A program made the position numbers and the translations under genes. Shown here one piece after another: positions 32,884-44,200 of a stretch of DNA of 64,000 nucleotides. The first letter of the stretch is position 1. Each line of letters opens with the position of its first letter. The notes beneath the pieces were generated by a model. That model was given only the letters and a program-made list of their open reading frames with translations. It ran no database searches and was not told where the DNA came from. The stretch spans positions 62,001 to 126,000 of the forward strand of contig NZ_CANLOZ010000004.1 of the NCBI RefSeq assembly GCF_947492965.1. The letters run 5' to 3'. Origin of the DNA: an uncultured Aquimarina sp. (lineage in GTDB: Bacteria > Bacteroidota > Bacteroidia > Flavobacteriales > Flavobacteriaceae).

Positions 32884-34046
32884 TGGCGAAAATATTAGTT
32901 ATAGAAGACGAAGCTGCAATCAGAAGAGTACTTGTGAAAATATTATCTGAAGAGAATGATAAATATGAAGTTTTTGAGGCAGAAGATGGATTAGCAGGTA
33001 TTGATATGATCAAAAGTGATGATTATGATTTGGTATTATGTGATATCAAAATGCCTAAAATGGATGGAGTAGAGGTATTGGAAGCTGCAAAAAAAATAAA
33101 ACCAGAAGTACCAATGGTAATGATTTCTGGTCATGGAGATTTGGACACAGCGGTGAATACTATGCGTTTAGGAGCTTTCGATTATATTTCTAAACCGCCA
33201 GATTTAAATAGACTACTTAACACAGTTCGTAACGCATTGGATAGAAAAGAACTGGTTGTAGAAAATAAAATGCTTAAGAAAAAGGTGTCTAAGAATTATG
33301 AAATGATTGGAGAGTCTCCAGCTATTACAGACATCAAAAATATGATCGAAAAAGTCGCTGCTACCGATGCTAGAGTGTTGATTACAGGCCCAAATGGAAC
33401 TGGTAAAGAACTCGTAGCACATTGGATACATCAAAAAAGTGATCGTTCTAAAGGACAAATGATCGAAGTTAACTGTGCGGCAATTCCTGGTGAACTTATC
33501 GAGAGTGAATTATTTGGTCATGTAAAAGGTGCATTTACTTCGGCTAATAAAGATAGAGCTGGTAAATTTGAAGCAGCAAATGGAGGTACCATCTTTTTAG
33601 ATGAAATTGGAGACATGAGTCTTTCCGCGCAAGCAAAAGTATTAAGGGCTTTACAAGAAAATAAAATTCAGCGTGTAGGTAGTGATAAAGACATTAAAGT
33701 AGATGTAAGAGTAGTTGCTGCAACAAATAAGGACCTGAAAAAAGAAATTGCAGATAACAAGTTTAGAGAAGATCTCTACCATCGTTTGGCTGTTATCCTT
33801 GTGAAAGTGCCTGCACTAAATGATAGAAGAGAAGATATTCCACTTTTGGTAGATTATTTTACGAAGAAGATTGCAGGTGAACAAGGTTCTCCGGCAAAAA
33901 CATTTTCGGATAAAGCTATTAAGCAATTACAACAATATGATTGGACTGGTAATATAAGGGAGCTAAGAAATGTTGTCGAACGCCTAATTATATTAGGAGG
34001 AAACGAAGTAAGCGAGGAAGATGTTAAACTTTTTGCTGCAAAGTAA
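32883..34046 (+). CDS. NtrC-family sigma-54 regulator without a DNA-binding domain
   Basis: The 387-residue protein has a receiver (1-120; Asp54 in LVLCDIKMP) and an AAA+ sigma-54 interaction domain (about 140-365) with Walker A GPNGTGKE (169-176), Walker B GGTIFLDEIGDM, and arginine-finger region REDLYHRLAVI. The sigma-54 contact loop reads GAFTSA (216-221) instead of GAFTGA. After WTGNIRELRNVVERLIILGG the protein ends within 20 residues, so the usual Fis-type helix-turn-helix is missing, as in FlgR-like regulators that act from solution. The ATG overlaps the stop of the barrel gene. Its kinase partner is not in the window. Confidence 0.9.
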   Translation: MAKILVIEDEAAIRRVLVKILSEENDKYEVFEAEDGLAGIDMIKSDDYDLVLCDIKMPKMDGVEVLEAAKKIKPEVPMVMISGHGDLDTAVNTMRLGAFDYISKPPDLNRLLNTVRNALDRKELVVENKMLKKKVSKNYEMIGESPAITDIKNMIEKVAATDARVLITGPNGTGKELVAHWIHQKSDRSKGQMIEVNCAAIPGELIESELFGHVKGAFTSANKDRAGKFEAANGGTIFLDEIGDMSLSAQAKVLRALQENKIQRVGSDKDIKVDVRVVAATNKDLKKEIADNKFREDLYHRLAVILVKVPALNDRREDIPLLVDYFTKKIAGEQGSPAKTFSDKAIKQLQQYDWTGNIRELRNVVERLIILGGNEVSEEDVKLFAAK

Positions 34047-34091
34047 GGAGAATCATTATCTTGCGACTTATCTCTAATATATTTGCCCCTA

Positions 34092-34610
34092 ATGAAGAGA
34101 GTTCTTTTTATCATTTTACTATTTGCTAGCTTTTTATCAAATGCGCAATACGAACCCAGTGCCATTAATTATGGTTTGGTTGCTATCAAAAGTTTCGGTT
34201 CTGTAGAAGAGGTCGGATTGGGAGCCCGTTTGGAATATGCTCCTAATTGCTTTACCACTTATATGGGAGAATATAATAGATTGTTTTCTATTGGTGCTAG
34301 TGATGAGGTAGAAGGGTATAATGAATTGGCAATTGGGGTAAATCTGATTCTGTTTAATTGGTACCCAACCACAATAACAGCAGGTTTCGGCTATATTGGT
34401 AATGATTCTAGTATTTTCGAAGAAATTGAAGATGATGCGTTAATAGCATTTAGAAGTGGAGATTTTAATCATGGAGCTCAGATAAAGCTTAGAGCTTTGC
34501 ACCAAATATCAATTCCGGTACATATTTTTGCAGAATTAAACATTAAAAGTCTCGGCAGAAGATACGATACATTTCTTATCGGATTTAGCTATGATTTCGA
34601 TGCCAGATAA
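34092..34610 (+). CDS. Small outer-membrane beta-barrel-like protein
   Basis: The protein has 172 residues from the ATG at 34092 (MKRVLFIILLFASFLSNAQ is a signal peptide); a TTG nine bases upstream would only add MPL-like residues. The mature part shows about eight amphipathic strands (INYGLVAIKSFGSV, VGLGARLEYAP, ELAIGVNLILFNWYP, TITAGFGYIG, AQIKLRALHQIS, VHIFAELNIKSLG, DTFLIGFSYDFDAR). No family recognised. It lies 45 bases behind the NtrC-type gene and is probably the last gene of that operon, although TATATTTG (34078-34085) just ahead could serve as its own -7 box. Confidence 0.62.
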   Translation: MKRVLFIILLFASFLSNAQYEPSAINYGLVAIKSFGSVEEVGLGARLEYAPNCFTTYMGEYNRLFSIGASDEVEGYNELAIGVNLILFNWYPTTITAGFGYIGNDSSIFEEIEDDALIAFRSGDFNHGAQIKLRALHQISIPVHIFAELNIKSLGRRYDTFLIGFSYDFDAR

Positions 34611-34740
34611 CCTGCGTTTAGTTTGACGTTAAATTATCAATTGGAGGTACTTCTTATCTATCTATTCTAGTACTTACGACTTTTCTTTTTTCAACAATCC
34701 AAAACTTTAGTATCTTACAAAAGATAATACAAATCATACT

Positions 34741-35619
34741 ATGAATACGATCAATCACGAAGATTTTAAAGTTTCTCAATCAATAGAATTGTCTAAAGTT
34801 CCTACTACATTTGATCTTGGAGCGGATAAAAAGAAAATAGAAAAAGAATTAGAAGAGGTTCGGGAAAAGTTAGGGGACTTTCAAGATACCATTTATGCAC
34901 ATGATAAATATGCCATCCTAATATGTTTACAAGGAATGGATACTGCTGGTAAAGACAGTCTTATTCGCGAAGTTTTTAAAGATTTTAATACCAGAGGTAT
35001 TGTAGTTCATAGTTTTAAAGTCCCTACAGAACTGGAACTAGGTCATGATTATTTATGGAGGCATTATATAGCCTTGCCACAACGAGGTAAGTTTTCAGTC
35101 TTTAATAGGACGCACTACGAGAATGTATTGGTAACCCGAGTACATCCAGAATATATTATGAGTGAAAAACTTCCAAATGTTAACTCGGTAGATGATATTG
35201 ATGATGCATTTTGGGAAAAGAGATTTGAGCAAATTAGAAACTTTGAAAAGCATATTGCCGAAAATGGCACCTTGATTTATAAATTTTATTTACACTTGTC
35301 AAAAGACGAACAAAAAAATAGATTACTTAGAAGGTTAGAAAAGAAGGAAAAGAACTGGAAGTTTTCTGCTGGAGATCTTAAAGAAAGAAAACTATGGGAT
35401 CAATATCAGTCTTGCTATCAAGATGCAATTAATAAAACATCTCTTCCACATGCTCCTTGGTATATAATTCCTGCAGATGATAAACCAACTGCACGATATA
35501 TTGTAGCAAAAACACTTTACGATACCCTTACGAAGTTTGAAGATATTAAAGAACCAGAATTGGACGATGAAACAAAATCCAATTTATCATTATATAAAGA
35601 ACAGTTAGAAAACGAATAG
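34741..35619 (+). CDS. Polyphosphate kinase 2 family protein
   Basis: The 292-residue cytoplasmic P-loop kinase has Walker A CLQGMDTAGKDSLIREVF (G65-S73), the lid/Walker B-like region FSVFNRTHYENVLVTRVHPE, and the C-terminal WKFSAGDLKERKLWDQYQS and HAPWYIIPADDKPTARYIVA. These are the signatures of PPK2 enzymes that phosphorylate nucleoside mono- or diphosphates from polyphosphate. The subclass (AMP- or ADP-using) is not decided here. It is monocistronic; the M28 peptidase follows after 42 bases. Confidence 0.93.
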   Translation: MNTINHEDFKVSQSIELSKVPTTFDLGADKKKIEKELEEVREKLGDFQDTIYAHDKYAILICLQGMDTAGKDSLIREVFKDFNTRGIVVHSFKVPTELELGHDYLWRHYIALPQRGKFSVFNRTHYENVLVTRVHPEYIMSEKLPNVNSVDDIDDAFWEKRFEQIRNFEKHIAENGTLIYKFYLHLSKDEQKNRLLRRLEKKEKNWKFSAGDLKERKLWDQYQSCYQDAINKTSLPHAPWYIIPADDKPTARYIVAKTLYDTLTKFEDIKEPELDDETKSNLSLYKEQLENE

Positions 35620-35661
35620 TTGATCATTTAGAAAGATAAATAATTTATATAAAATACCTCA

Positions 35662-37050
35662 GTGAAAAAGATAGTCCTTATACTTTGCGCATTTTTTTTC
35701 TATACGTCCTACGGACAAGAGAAAGTTAATAAAGAAGATTCGATAACCATTAAAAATTTTTATAACTCATCATTATTAAAAGGTAAGAGTTATTCTTGGC
35801 TGGATTATTTGTCTAATCAAATTGGCCCAAGATTGTCGGGATCTTTAAATGCACAGAAAGCGGTGGAATGGACAGAAGCTGAACTAAAAGAAATAGGCTT
35901 AGATAAGGTATGGCTGCAGTCCGTAATGGTTCCAAAATGGACAAGAGGTGTTACCGAGTTTGCTTATATCGAAACACAACCAGGTCAGACTACCAATGTA
36001 CCTATTTGTGCTCTGGGAGGTTCTGTACCAACTCCAATAGGAGGTGTGAAAGCAGAAATTGTGGAAGTACAAGGGTTAGAAGATCTTCGAAAATTAGGGA
36101 CTGATAAAATAGAAGGAAAGATCGTTTTCTATAATCGTCCGATGCAGGCAGATTTAATCAATACTTTTGAAGCTTATGGAGGATGTGTTGATCAGAGATA
36201 TTCTGGAGCTGCTGAAGCTGCTAAATTTGGAGCGGTCGGAGTAATTGTTCGTTCTCTGAATCTAAGATTAGATGATTTTCCTCATACAGGAACGATGAGT
36301 TACGGTAATTTAACGGACTTAGAAAAAATACCAGCTGCTGCTATAAGTACAAATGGTGCTGAGTTATTACATTCAATGTTAACACTAAATCCAAAAATCA
36401 AGTTTTTATTTAATATGAACTGTAGAACATGGAAGGATGTGGAATCTTTTAATGTAATTGGAGAAATTACAGGAAGTGAATTTCCAAATGAATATATGGT
36501 TGTAGGTGGTCATTTGGATTCATGGGATTTAGGAGATGGTTCACATGATGATGGTGCTGGTGTGGTGCAATCTATGGAAGTATTACGTTTATTCAAAGAA
36601 ACAGGATATAAACCCAAGAGATCTATTAGAGTAGTTTTATTTATGAACGAAGAAAATGGATTACGAGGAGGTAAAAAATATGCTAAGGTAGCAGAGACTA
36701 AAGGAGAAAATCATGTTTTTGCGCTGGAAAGTGATGCTGGAGGTTTTACTCCCAGAGGTTTTTCATTTGATTGTAATATGGATAATTATACTCAGATTCA
36801 AAGTTGGAAACCACTTTTTGAACCTTATTTGATACATTATTTTGCAAAAGGCGGAAGTGGTGCAGATATTGGACCATTAAAGAAAGATGGAATTGTTTTA
36901 GCTGGCTTACGTCCAGATTCCCAAAGATACTTCGATTATCATCATGCTAAAAATGATACGTTTGATGCTATAAACAAAAGAGAATTAGAACTTGGAGCTG
37001 CTACCATGGCAAGTCTAGTTTATCTATTCGATAAATACGGAGTAAAATAA
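35662..37050 (+). CDS. Secreted M28-family zinc peptidase with a PA domain
   Basis: The 462-residue protein starts at a GTG and has a signal peptide (IVLILCAFFFYTSYGQ). A protease-associated (PA) domain lies at about 110-255 (GGVKAEIVEVQGLEDLRKLG, then AAEAAKFGAVGVIVRSLN). The M28 catalytic domain has zinc ligands His284 (VVGGHLDSWD), Asp296 (SHDDGAG), the Glu330-Glu331 pair (FMNEENG), Asp in ALESDAGG and the last His in YFDYHHAKNDTFD. Such enzymes are aminopeptidases or carboxypeptidases of the periplasm or surface. It is followed by a long gene-free stretch. Confidence 0.93.
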   Translation: MKKIVLILCAFFFYTSYGQEKVNKEDSITIKNFYNSSLLKGKSYSWLDYLSNQIGPRLSGSLNAQKAVEWTEAELKEIGLDKVWLQSVMVPKWTRGVTEFAYIETQPGQTTNVPICALGGSVPTPIGGVKAEIVEVQGLEDLRKLGTDKIEGKIVFYNRPMQADLINTFEAYGGCVDQRYSGAAEAAKFGAVGVIVRSLNLRLDDFPHTGTMSYGNLTDLEKIPAAAISTNGAELLHSMLTLNPKIKFLFNMNCRTWKDVESFNVIGEITGSEFPNEYMVVGGHLDSWDLGDGSHDDGAGVVQSMEVLRLFKETGYKPKRSIRVVLFMNEENGLRGGKKYAKVAETKGENHVFALESDAGGFTPRGFSFDCNMDNYTQIQSWKPLFEPYLIHYFAKGGSGADIGPLKKDGIVLAGLRPDSQRYFDYHHAKNDTFDAINKRELELGAATMASLVYLFDKYGVK

Positions 37051-38275
37051 ATAATAAATATTTTGGCTTAACTTACCTTTAATTCTCAGTGTTTTAAAGC
37101 GTAATTGACTTGTACTTTTTTATTCTTTAAAAAATAAGAGAAGATTTTAGTAATGTTACCGATTGGCTAGGGGATTCATTTCTAATAATATTCTAATTCA
37201 TTTAAGTAGCATCCTATCTTTATGATCAACTTGCTATCATAATATTCCTGTAGCGTATAATTCTGTGTTAGTATGTTTTTGTTCAATAAAACACATGTAA
37301 AAAGGGGAATATTTCAATTAATTGGACATAATAATGTAAAAATCTTATGTTTTTGATCTAAATATTTTTTCAAAATTCCAATGTACTGTAAGTTGTTTCT
37401 TGTTTAAAAAATTAACGATTTTAAGAAGATTTTTATAGGAAAACATGTGTGAAATTGTTTTTTTGTTAAATAGGTTTATGGTTTTACCATTGAGATAGTT
37501 ATTTTTTTTTATAAAAAATTGATTTTATAAAAATTATTTTTGCTTAAATTTCTTAGTATCTTCTTAACAAAGTGTTTTTTTTCTTTTTTTTTTTAGTTAA
37601 GAATCAAATAGTTCATATTTCTTTTTTCCCCTAAAACCGTATGCTATAGAACTGTCTATGAATACTGTCTATGTTTATATGAAGACGTGTTAAGAGGTAG
37701 TAAAGGTATCAATGCTCGTACTTTTACATCAGACTTGTTATAACTTTGAGTATCGTTATGATGGTAATCAGATGTTAATAATAAAAAAACGAAAACCAAA
37801 TCTGATAAAATAAAACATCGATAAACGGAATGATTTAAAATAACACACATTGTGTCATATATTTTCCCTAAAAAATCAATGATATAATTTTAATGACATT
37901 GAACTTAAACTAAACTAACTATGCACAAACTCACAACCAAAGAGATACTATTATCTCAAGCGCTATTGTATCTAATAGGATACTTCTGATCTCAAAAACG
38001 AAGCGTACATTCTATAGCTGAATTCTCAGAATGATTTTAGACTAATCGGATATTAAGAACCTATAATATTCAGGTAGAATAATTTTAAATTTTAAAATTG
38101 GTTAACCAATTCTATCGAGTATTACATTAAAACCAACAAATTCTTTCTAAACCATATCAATTACTAATTAGTCCCAAAAGAAAATTGATTTCACAGCTAG
38201 TTTTGTCGTTTCGGTAATGGTAACAAAAAACTTAAAACCTAATCTAAAAACACAATTCTTAAAACTACACTTACA
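37051..38275 (+). other. 1.2-kb gene-free leader region of the cellulase cluster
   Basis: The region is very AT-rich with long T tracts (about 37500-37515 and 37570-37600). The largest minus-strand frame (37656-37850) has no credible features. On the plus strand a 22-codon ORF (37921-37989, MHKLTTKEILLSQALLYLIG then YF) follows the motif AACTAAACTAACT, which resembles the leaders directly ahead of the enzyme genes at 38276, 45215, 54885 and 58476 (AACTAACT, AACTCAACTAA). TATATTTT (37857-37864) is a possible -7 box. The region probably carries the promoter and a long 5' leader of the GH9-GH48 gene; the ORF could be a leader peptide or chance. Confidence 0.4.
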
Positions 38276-41200
38276 ATGAAAAATTTAATTAAAATGGGCA
38301 CAGTATTCCTATTGTGTTTATTTTGCACACACTTATCCGCACAATTTAATTATGGAGAAGCATTGCAAAAATCTTTGCTTTTTTATGAAACCCAACAATC
38401 TGGGGTCTTACCTGACTGGAATAGAATAAGTTGGAGGTCTGATTCTGGAATCAATGATGGAGCAGATGTAGGACTCGATCTAACTGGAGGATGGAATGAT
38501 GCAGGAGATCATGTAAAATTTGGTTTCCCAATGGCATTTTCAGTCACTGCACTTAACTGGGGGTTTCTAGAATATAAAGATGGGTACGATGCTGCTAATC
38601 AAACTGAGCATTTCAAAAGAAACATTAAATGGGTTACAGATTACTTTATTAAATGTCATCCTTCTCCTAATGTATTTTATGCCCAAGTAGCGGATAGTAA
38701 ATCACAGGACCATAATTTTTGGATGCCAGCCGAGATGGTTGATGTGCATCCTATGTATGGACAACGAAAATCATACGCATTAACAACGGCTAATCCAGGT
38801 ACAGAAGTAGCTTGCGAGACTGCAGCAGCCTTGGCATCTGCAAGTATTATATTTAAGGATAGTGATCCAGCATATAGTGCGACCTTATTAAGTCATGCAA
38901 TTGAGTTATATGAGTTTGGAGATACTTATAGAGGATTATATACTTCAGAAGGAAATATTCCAGCAGTAGGAACTTATACATCTGGAAACTTTCAGGATGA
39001 ATTAACTTGGGGTGCACTTTGGTTATATAAAGCTACTGGAGACCAGAAATATCTGGATAAAGCAGAAGCAGAATATACACAGCCAGATTTTTTATGGAGT
39101 TTGGTTTGGGAAGACAAGTCATATGGTAATATGGTTTTATTATCTATTATTACTGGAAAAGACATTTATAAAACGGATGCCGAGCGTCATTTAGATTGGT
39201 GGCAAGAAGGTAATGGAGGAGTAAACTATTCTCCGGGAGGTCAGGCTCACTTAACACAGTGGGGATCTTTACGTCATGCTATGAATGCTTCGTTAACAGC
39301 ATTAATATATAGTGATAATGTAAATACTCCAAAAAGCAATCAATACAAAAATTTTGCAATTAATCAGGTAAATTATGCATTGGGTGATAATCCTAATAAT
39401 AGAAGTCTAGTAACAGGTTTCGGTGTAAATCCTCCAACAAAACCGCATCACAGAGGACAACATTCGAGCTGGTCAAGAAGTAGCGCTAATCCTGTTGAGT
39501 CTCGACATACAATGTACGGTGCATTAATGGGAGGACCTGCTAAACCAGATGACTTTTTCGAAGAAGATAGAGATGATTTTCAGGCTAATGAAGTAGCAAC
39601 TGATTACAATGCTTGTTATCAGGGAGTTTTAGCAAGAATGGTTATGGAATTTGGTGGATCACCATTACCTAATTTTCCACAACCGGAAACTCCAGGATTA
39701 GAGTTTGCAAACGAAGTTAAACTCAATAATGATCAAGCAAAATTTACAGAGGTTGCAATCTGGCTTAACAACCGTTCTGGATGGCCAGCAAGAGTTCCGA
39801 ATACTCTTAAAGCTCGCTACTTCGTAGATATTTCAGAAGGTATAGCAGCTGGATATGCTGCTAGTGATTATGAACTAACAGCTAGAGGAGCTGGAGGAAC
39901 AACAATTAACGGTCTACAAGAATGGGATGCTGCAAGTAATATTTACTATGCAGAAATAGAGGTGGATCAAGATCAGATGCCATTCCCAGGAGGTCAAGGA
40001 GAGTATAGAAGCGAAATACAATTAAGAATTTCTCTTCCTACAAGTGCACCAGAAAGTGCATGGGATGCATCTAATGATTTTTCGTATCAAGGACTAAATA
40101 ATACTTTAAAAATTTCTGATAACGTACCAATCTATGCAGATGGGGTATTGGTTGGAGGAAAAGAACCAAATGGTGGAGAAATACCAACTGCTTCTTTTAC
40201 CGCTACTCCAGAATCTGGAACAGCACCGTTAGAAGTTTCGTTTGATGCTTCTACTTCTTCGGACCCTAACGGAGATGCGTTAACATACAACTGGGATTTT
40301 GGAAATGGACAGACTTCATCAGTAGTAGATCCACTTATTACTTATACGGCAATAGGTTCGTATTTAGTAACATTAACCGTTAGTGATGGACAAAATACAT
40401 CTTCAGAATTTACTAGAACCATTACCGTATTAGATGGTAATATTGCTCCTGTTGCAGATTTTACGGCTACACCAACATCTGGTGTTGCTCCTGTATCTGT
40501 TAATTTTGATGCATCCGCATCTACAGATGAAAATGGAGATTCGCTAACCTATATATGGGATTTCGGAGATGGAGAATCAGGTGCTGGTGTAACCATAACG
40601 CATGAATATGCAGCCATTGGAGAGTATGAAGCAAAATTAACTGTTAGTGATGGAAGTAAAGAAGATAGTAAAACAATTACAATAACTGTTACAGACGGAA
40701 GTCCGATTGCTTCTTTTACAGTCAGTACAGATTCAGGAGTTGCTCCTTTGGATGTTACTTTTGATGCTTCAGGATCTGCAGACCCAACAGGTGGTAGTTT
40801 AGCATATAGTTGGGATTTAGGTAATGGACAGACCGCTTCTACAGTAAGCACGTCTACTACTTACACGCAAATAGGTCAGGTTACAGTGACGCTCACAGTA
40901 ACAAATGCAGCAGGAGATACAGATGTTGCTACGCAAACTATTAATGTTACCGATGGAAGTACGAGCTGTGCTTTTGATACACCAATTGCAACACCGCTAC
41001 AAAATATTAATGATAGATATAATAATGTATTTGTCTTAGGTGAAGGTGGTCCAAGTTTAAGTAATTTTAGGGAGTTCTCTATTAATTGGGACTTGCAAAA
41101 TGATGGATTGTATGAATTCGCAATGAATACAACAGATGGACAACCAAATTGGTATATAGATCTTAGAGACAATCTTACCCAGACCTTTAACTCAGCTAGT

Positions 41201-44200
41201 CCTGATGCTGTTCTTGCAGGGACTGGAATCCCAGGTTTTGATGGTGCTTATTGGGTGACAATTGACGAAGGAAGTTTTGTTATGGTTTCTAAAACTGCAG
41301 GATTTACAATTTACTTTACAAACTCTGATGTAGAACCACAATGTGGTACTGTTACTCCAGTTGTAGTTGACGGAGGAACAATTGCAGGAGGACCATTTAC
41401 ATTTACTGTTGGAGATGGTGTTGCAGATAATGTATCTGGAATAAGTTTAACGGGAGCTGAAGGAACCAATAGTACTTGGGTAATCACTGATGATTTAAAT
41501 AATATTTTAGGATTGCCACCAACCTTAACAGACGTAGAAGGCGTAGATTTTGATGGAGCTGGTACAGGAGTATGTCTGATATGGCATTTAAGTTTCGAAG
41601 ACGGATTACAAGGAGCGGCTGTAGGTAATAATGCCGCGGATCTTATAGGAGATTTTGATCTTTCGAATTCAATAACCGTAACTAGAAATCCAGTGGCTAC
41701 TCCTGTAGTTGATGGAGGAACAATTTCTGGTGGACCATTTACATTTACTGTTGGAGATGGTGTTGCGGATAACGTATCTGGAATAACTTTAGCTGGAGCC
41801 GAAGGAACGAATAGTACTTGGGTAATCACCGATGATCTAAACAATATTTTAGGATTACCAGCAACAATAGCAGATGTAGAAGGAGTAGACTTTGATGGAG
41901 CTGGTACAGGAGTTTGCTTAATTTGGCATTTAAGTTTCGAAGACGGATTACAAGGAGCAGCTGTAGGTAATAATGCAGCGGATCTTGTAGGTGATTTTGA
42001 TCTTTCGAATTCAATTACTGTCACTAGAAATCCAGCTTCAAATGGAAATGATTGTTCTTTCGAAACACCAATTTCTACAGCTTTACCAAGTATTGATAAC
42101 AGATATTCTCATGTTCATGTACTAGGAACAGGAGGTCCAAGCTTAAGCAATTTTAGAGAATTCTCAATTAATTGGGATTTACAAAATACAGGATTGTATG
42201 TATTTGCTATGAACACAAATGATGGGCAACCAAATTGGTATGTAGATCTTAGAGGTAATTTGACTTATAACTTTAGCGCTGCAAATCCTGAAGCAAGCTT
42301 AGCAGGAACAGGAATTGCTGGATTGGATGGAGACTATTGGGTTACTATTAATGAAACTGATTTTGTAATGGTTTCTAAAACGGGAGGATTTACGATATAC
42401 TTTAGTAATTCTGCTATTGCGCCAGATTGTGACAATAGTGGAGGTAATACTGACCCTGTTGCAGATATTTCAGCAACTCCTATTTCGGGTGATGCACCAT
42501 TGCTAGTAACTTTTGATGCTTCGGCTTCTTCTGATGCAGATGGAGATGCATTAAGCTATACATGGGATTTTGGTGATGGAAATACAGCCAATGGAGTAAC
42601 AGTTGAAAATACATTTACTGCTATAGGAACGTATTCAGTAACCTTGGTAGTAGATGATGGAAATGGAGGAACGGACCAAGCTGTTATTACCATTAATGTT
42701 ACGGATGGTGATATTATCATTACTCCTCCTTCAGATAATGCGTATATCAACAGATTTATAGAGTTACGAAATGAGTTCTATGATCCGGCTAACGGATACT
42801 TTAGTGCAGATGGTTCTCCACATCATTCTATAGAAACATTAATTGTGGAGGCACCAGATTATGGTCATGAATCTACAAGTGAATTGTATTCCTATTGGCT
42901 ATGGTTAGAGGTTATGAACGGAAGAATAACAAAAGATTGGGCACCATTAAGTAACGTATGGGACAAGATAGAACAGTTTATTATTCCTACAACAGCCGAC
43001 CAACCAACTAATGCAGCTTATAACCCTTCTTCTCCAGCAGCATTTGCAGCAGAATTCCCATTGCCAAGTGATTATCCAGCTCCGTTAGAGTTTAACGCGC
43101 CTGTAGGAGTTGATCCTGTTTCTGCAGATTTAACAGCAACCTATGGACCAGATGTATACCAAATGCATTGGTTATTGGATAATGATAATTTTTATGGATA
43201 TGGTAATCGAGGAGATGGAGTAAGTACACCATCTTATATAAATACATTCCAAAGAGGAGAGCAAGAATCTGTATATGAAACAATACCACATCCGTCTTGG
43301 GAGTCATTCGATTGGGGTGGATCAGATGGTTTCTTACCATTATTTGTAGAAGATCAGAATTATGCGCAACAATGGAGATATACAAGTGCTCCAGATGCAG
43401 ATGCTAGAGCAGTACAAGCAATGTTTTGGGCACAATTATATGCCAAAGAACAAGGAGCTAGTTTAGGAAGCTTAGATTTAGATAAAGCTACCAAAATGGG
43501 AGATTATTTGAGAATAGCCATGTTTGATAAATATTTTAAGCCCTTAGGAGTACAAAGTGCTTCTAGTGGAGCGGGGTCTGGATATGACAGTGCACATTAC
43601 TTAATGTCGTGGTACATGTCTTGGGGTGGTTCGGCAGATCCTGCTTCGCAGTGGGCATTTAGAATAAGTTCTAGTCATTGCCATTTTGGATATCAAAATC
43701 CAATGGCTGCGTACGCATTGACGCAAGTGAATGAACTAAAACCTCAATCTCAAAATGGAGAAAGAGACTGGAATGAAAGTTTAACTAGACAAATGGAGTT
43801 CTATACTTGGTTACAGTCTAAAGAAGGAGCTATCGCTGGTGGTGCTACTAACAGCTGGAACGGTGATTATAGTGCGTATCCTTCAGGTAAATCTACATTC
43901 TACGGAATGGCGTACGACAAAGATCCGGTATATCATGATCCAGGAAGTGGAACTTGGTTCGGATGGCAAGCTTGGTCTATGGAAAGAGTAGCTGAGTATT
44001 ACTATATTACCAATGATCCAATGGCCAAAAACTTAATGGATAAATGGGTAGCATGGGTAAAAAGCGAAGTAAAACTTATCGGTACGGATGATTTCGAAAT
44101 TCCGGCTACACTAGAGTGGACTGGAGAGCCTGATACTTGGGACGCTGATAGTCCAGGAAGTAACAATAATTTAAGTGTTACCGTTACGGATTATGGAAAA

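Noticed and set aside
34083..34091. TTG start for the small barrel protein
   Set aside because: The ATG at 34092 stands directly before a standard signal peptide; the TTG is part of a possible -7 box.
37656..37850. Minus-strand 64-codon frame in the cellulase leader region
   Set aside because: Low-complexity composition, no promoter-like sequence and no recognisable features.
41311..42024. Long open minus-strand frames inside the GH9-GH48 gene
   Set aside because: Proline/serine/threonine-rich antisense shadows of the repetitive coding strand; the duplicated sequence makes them look repetitive too.
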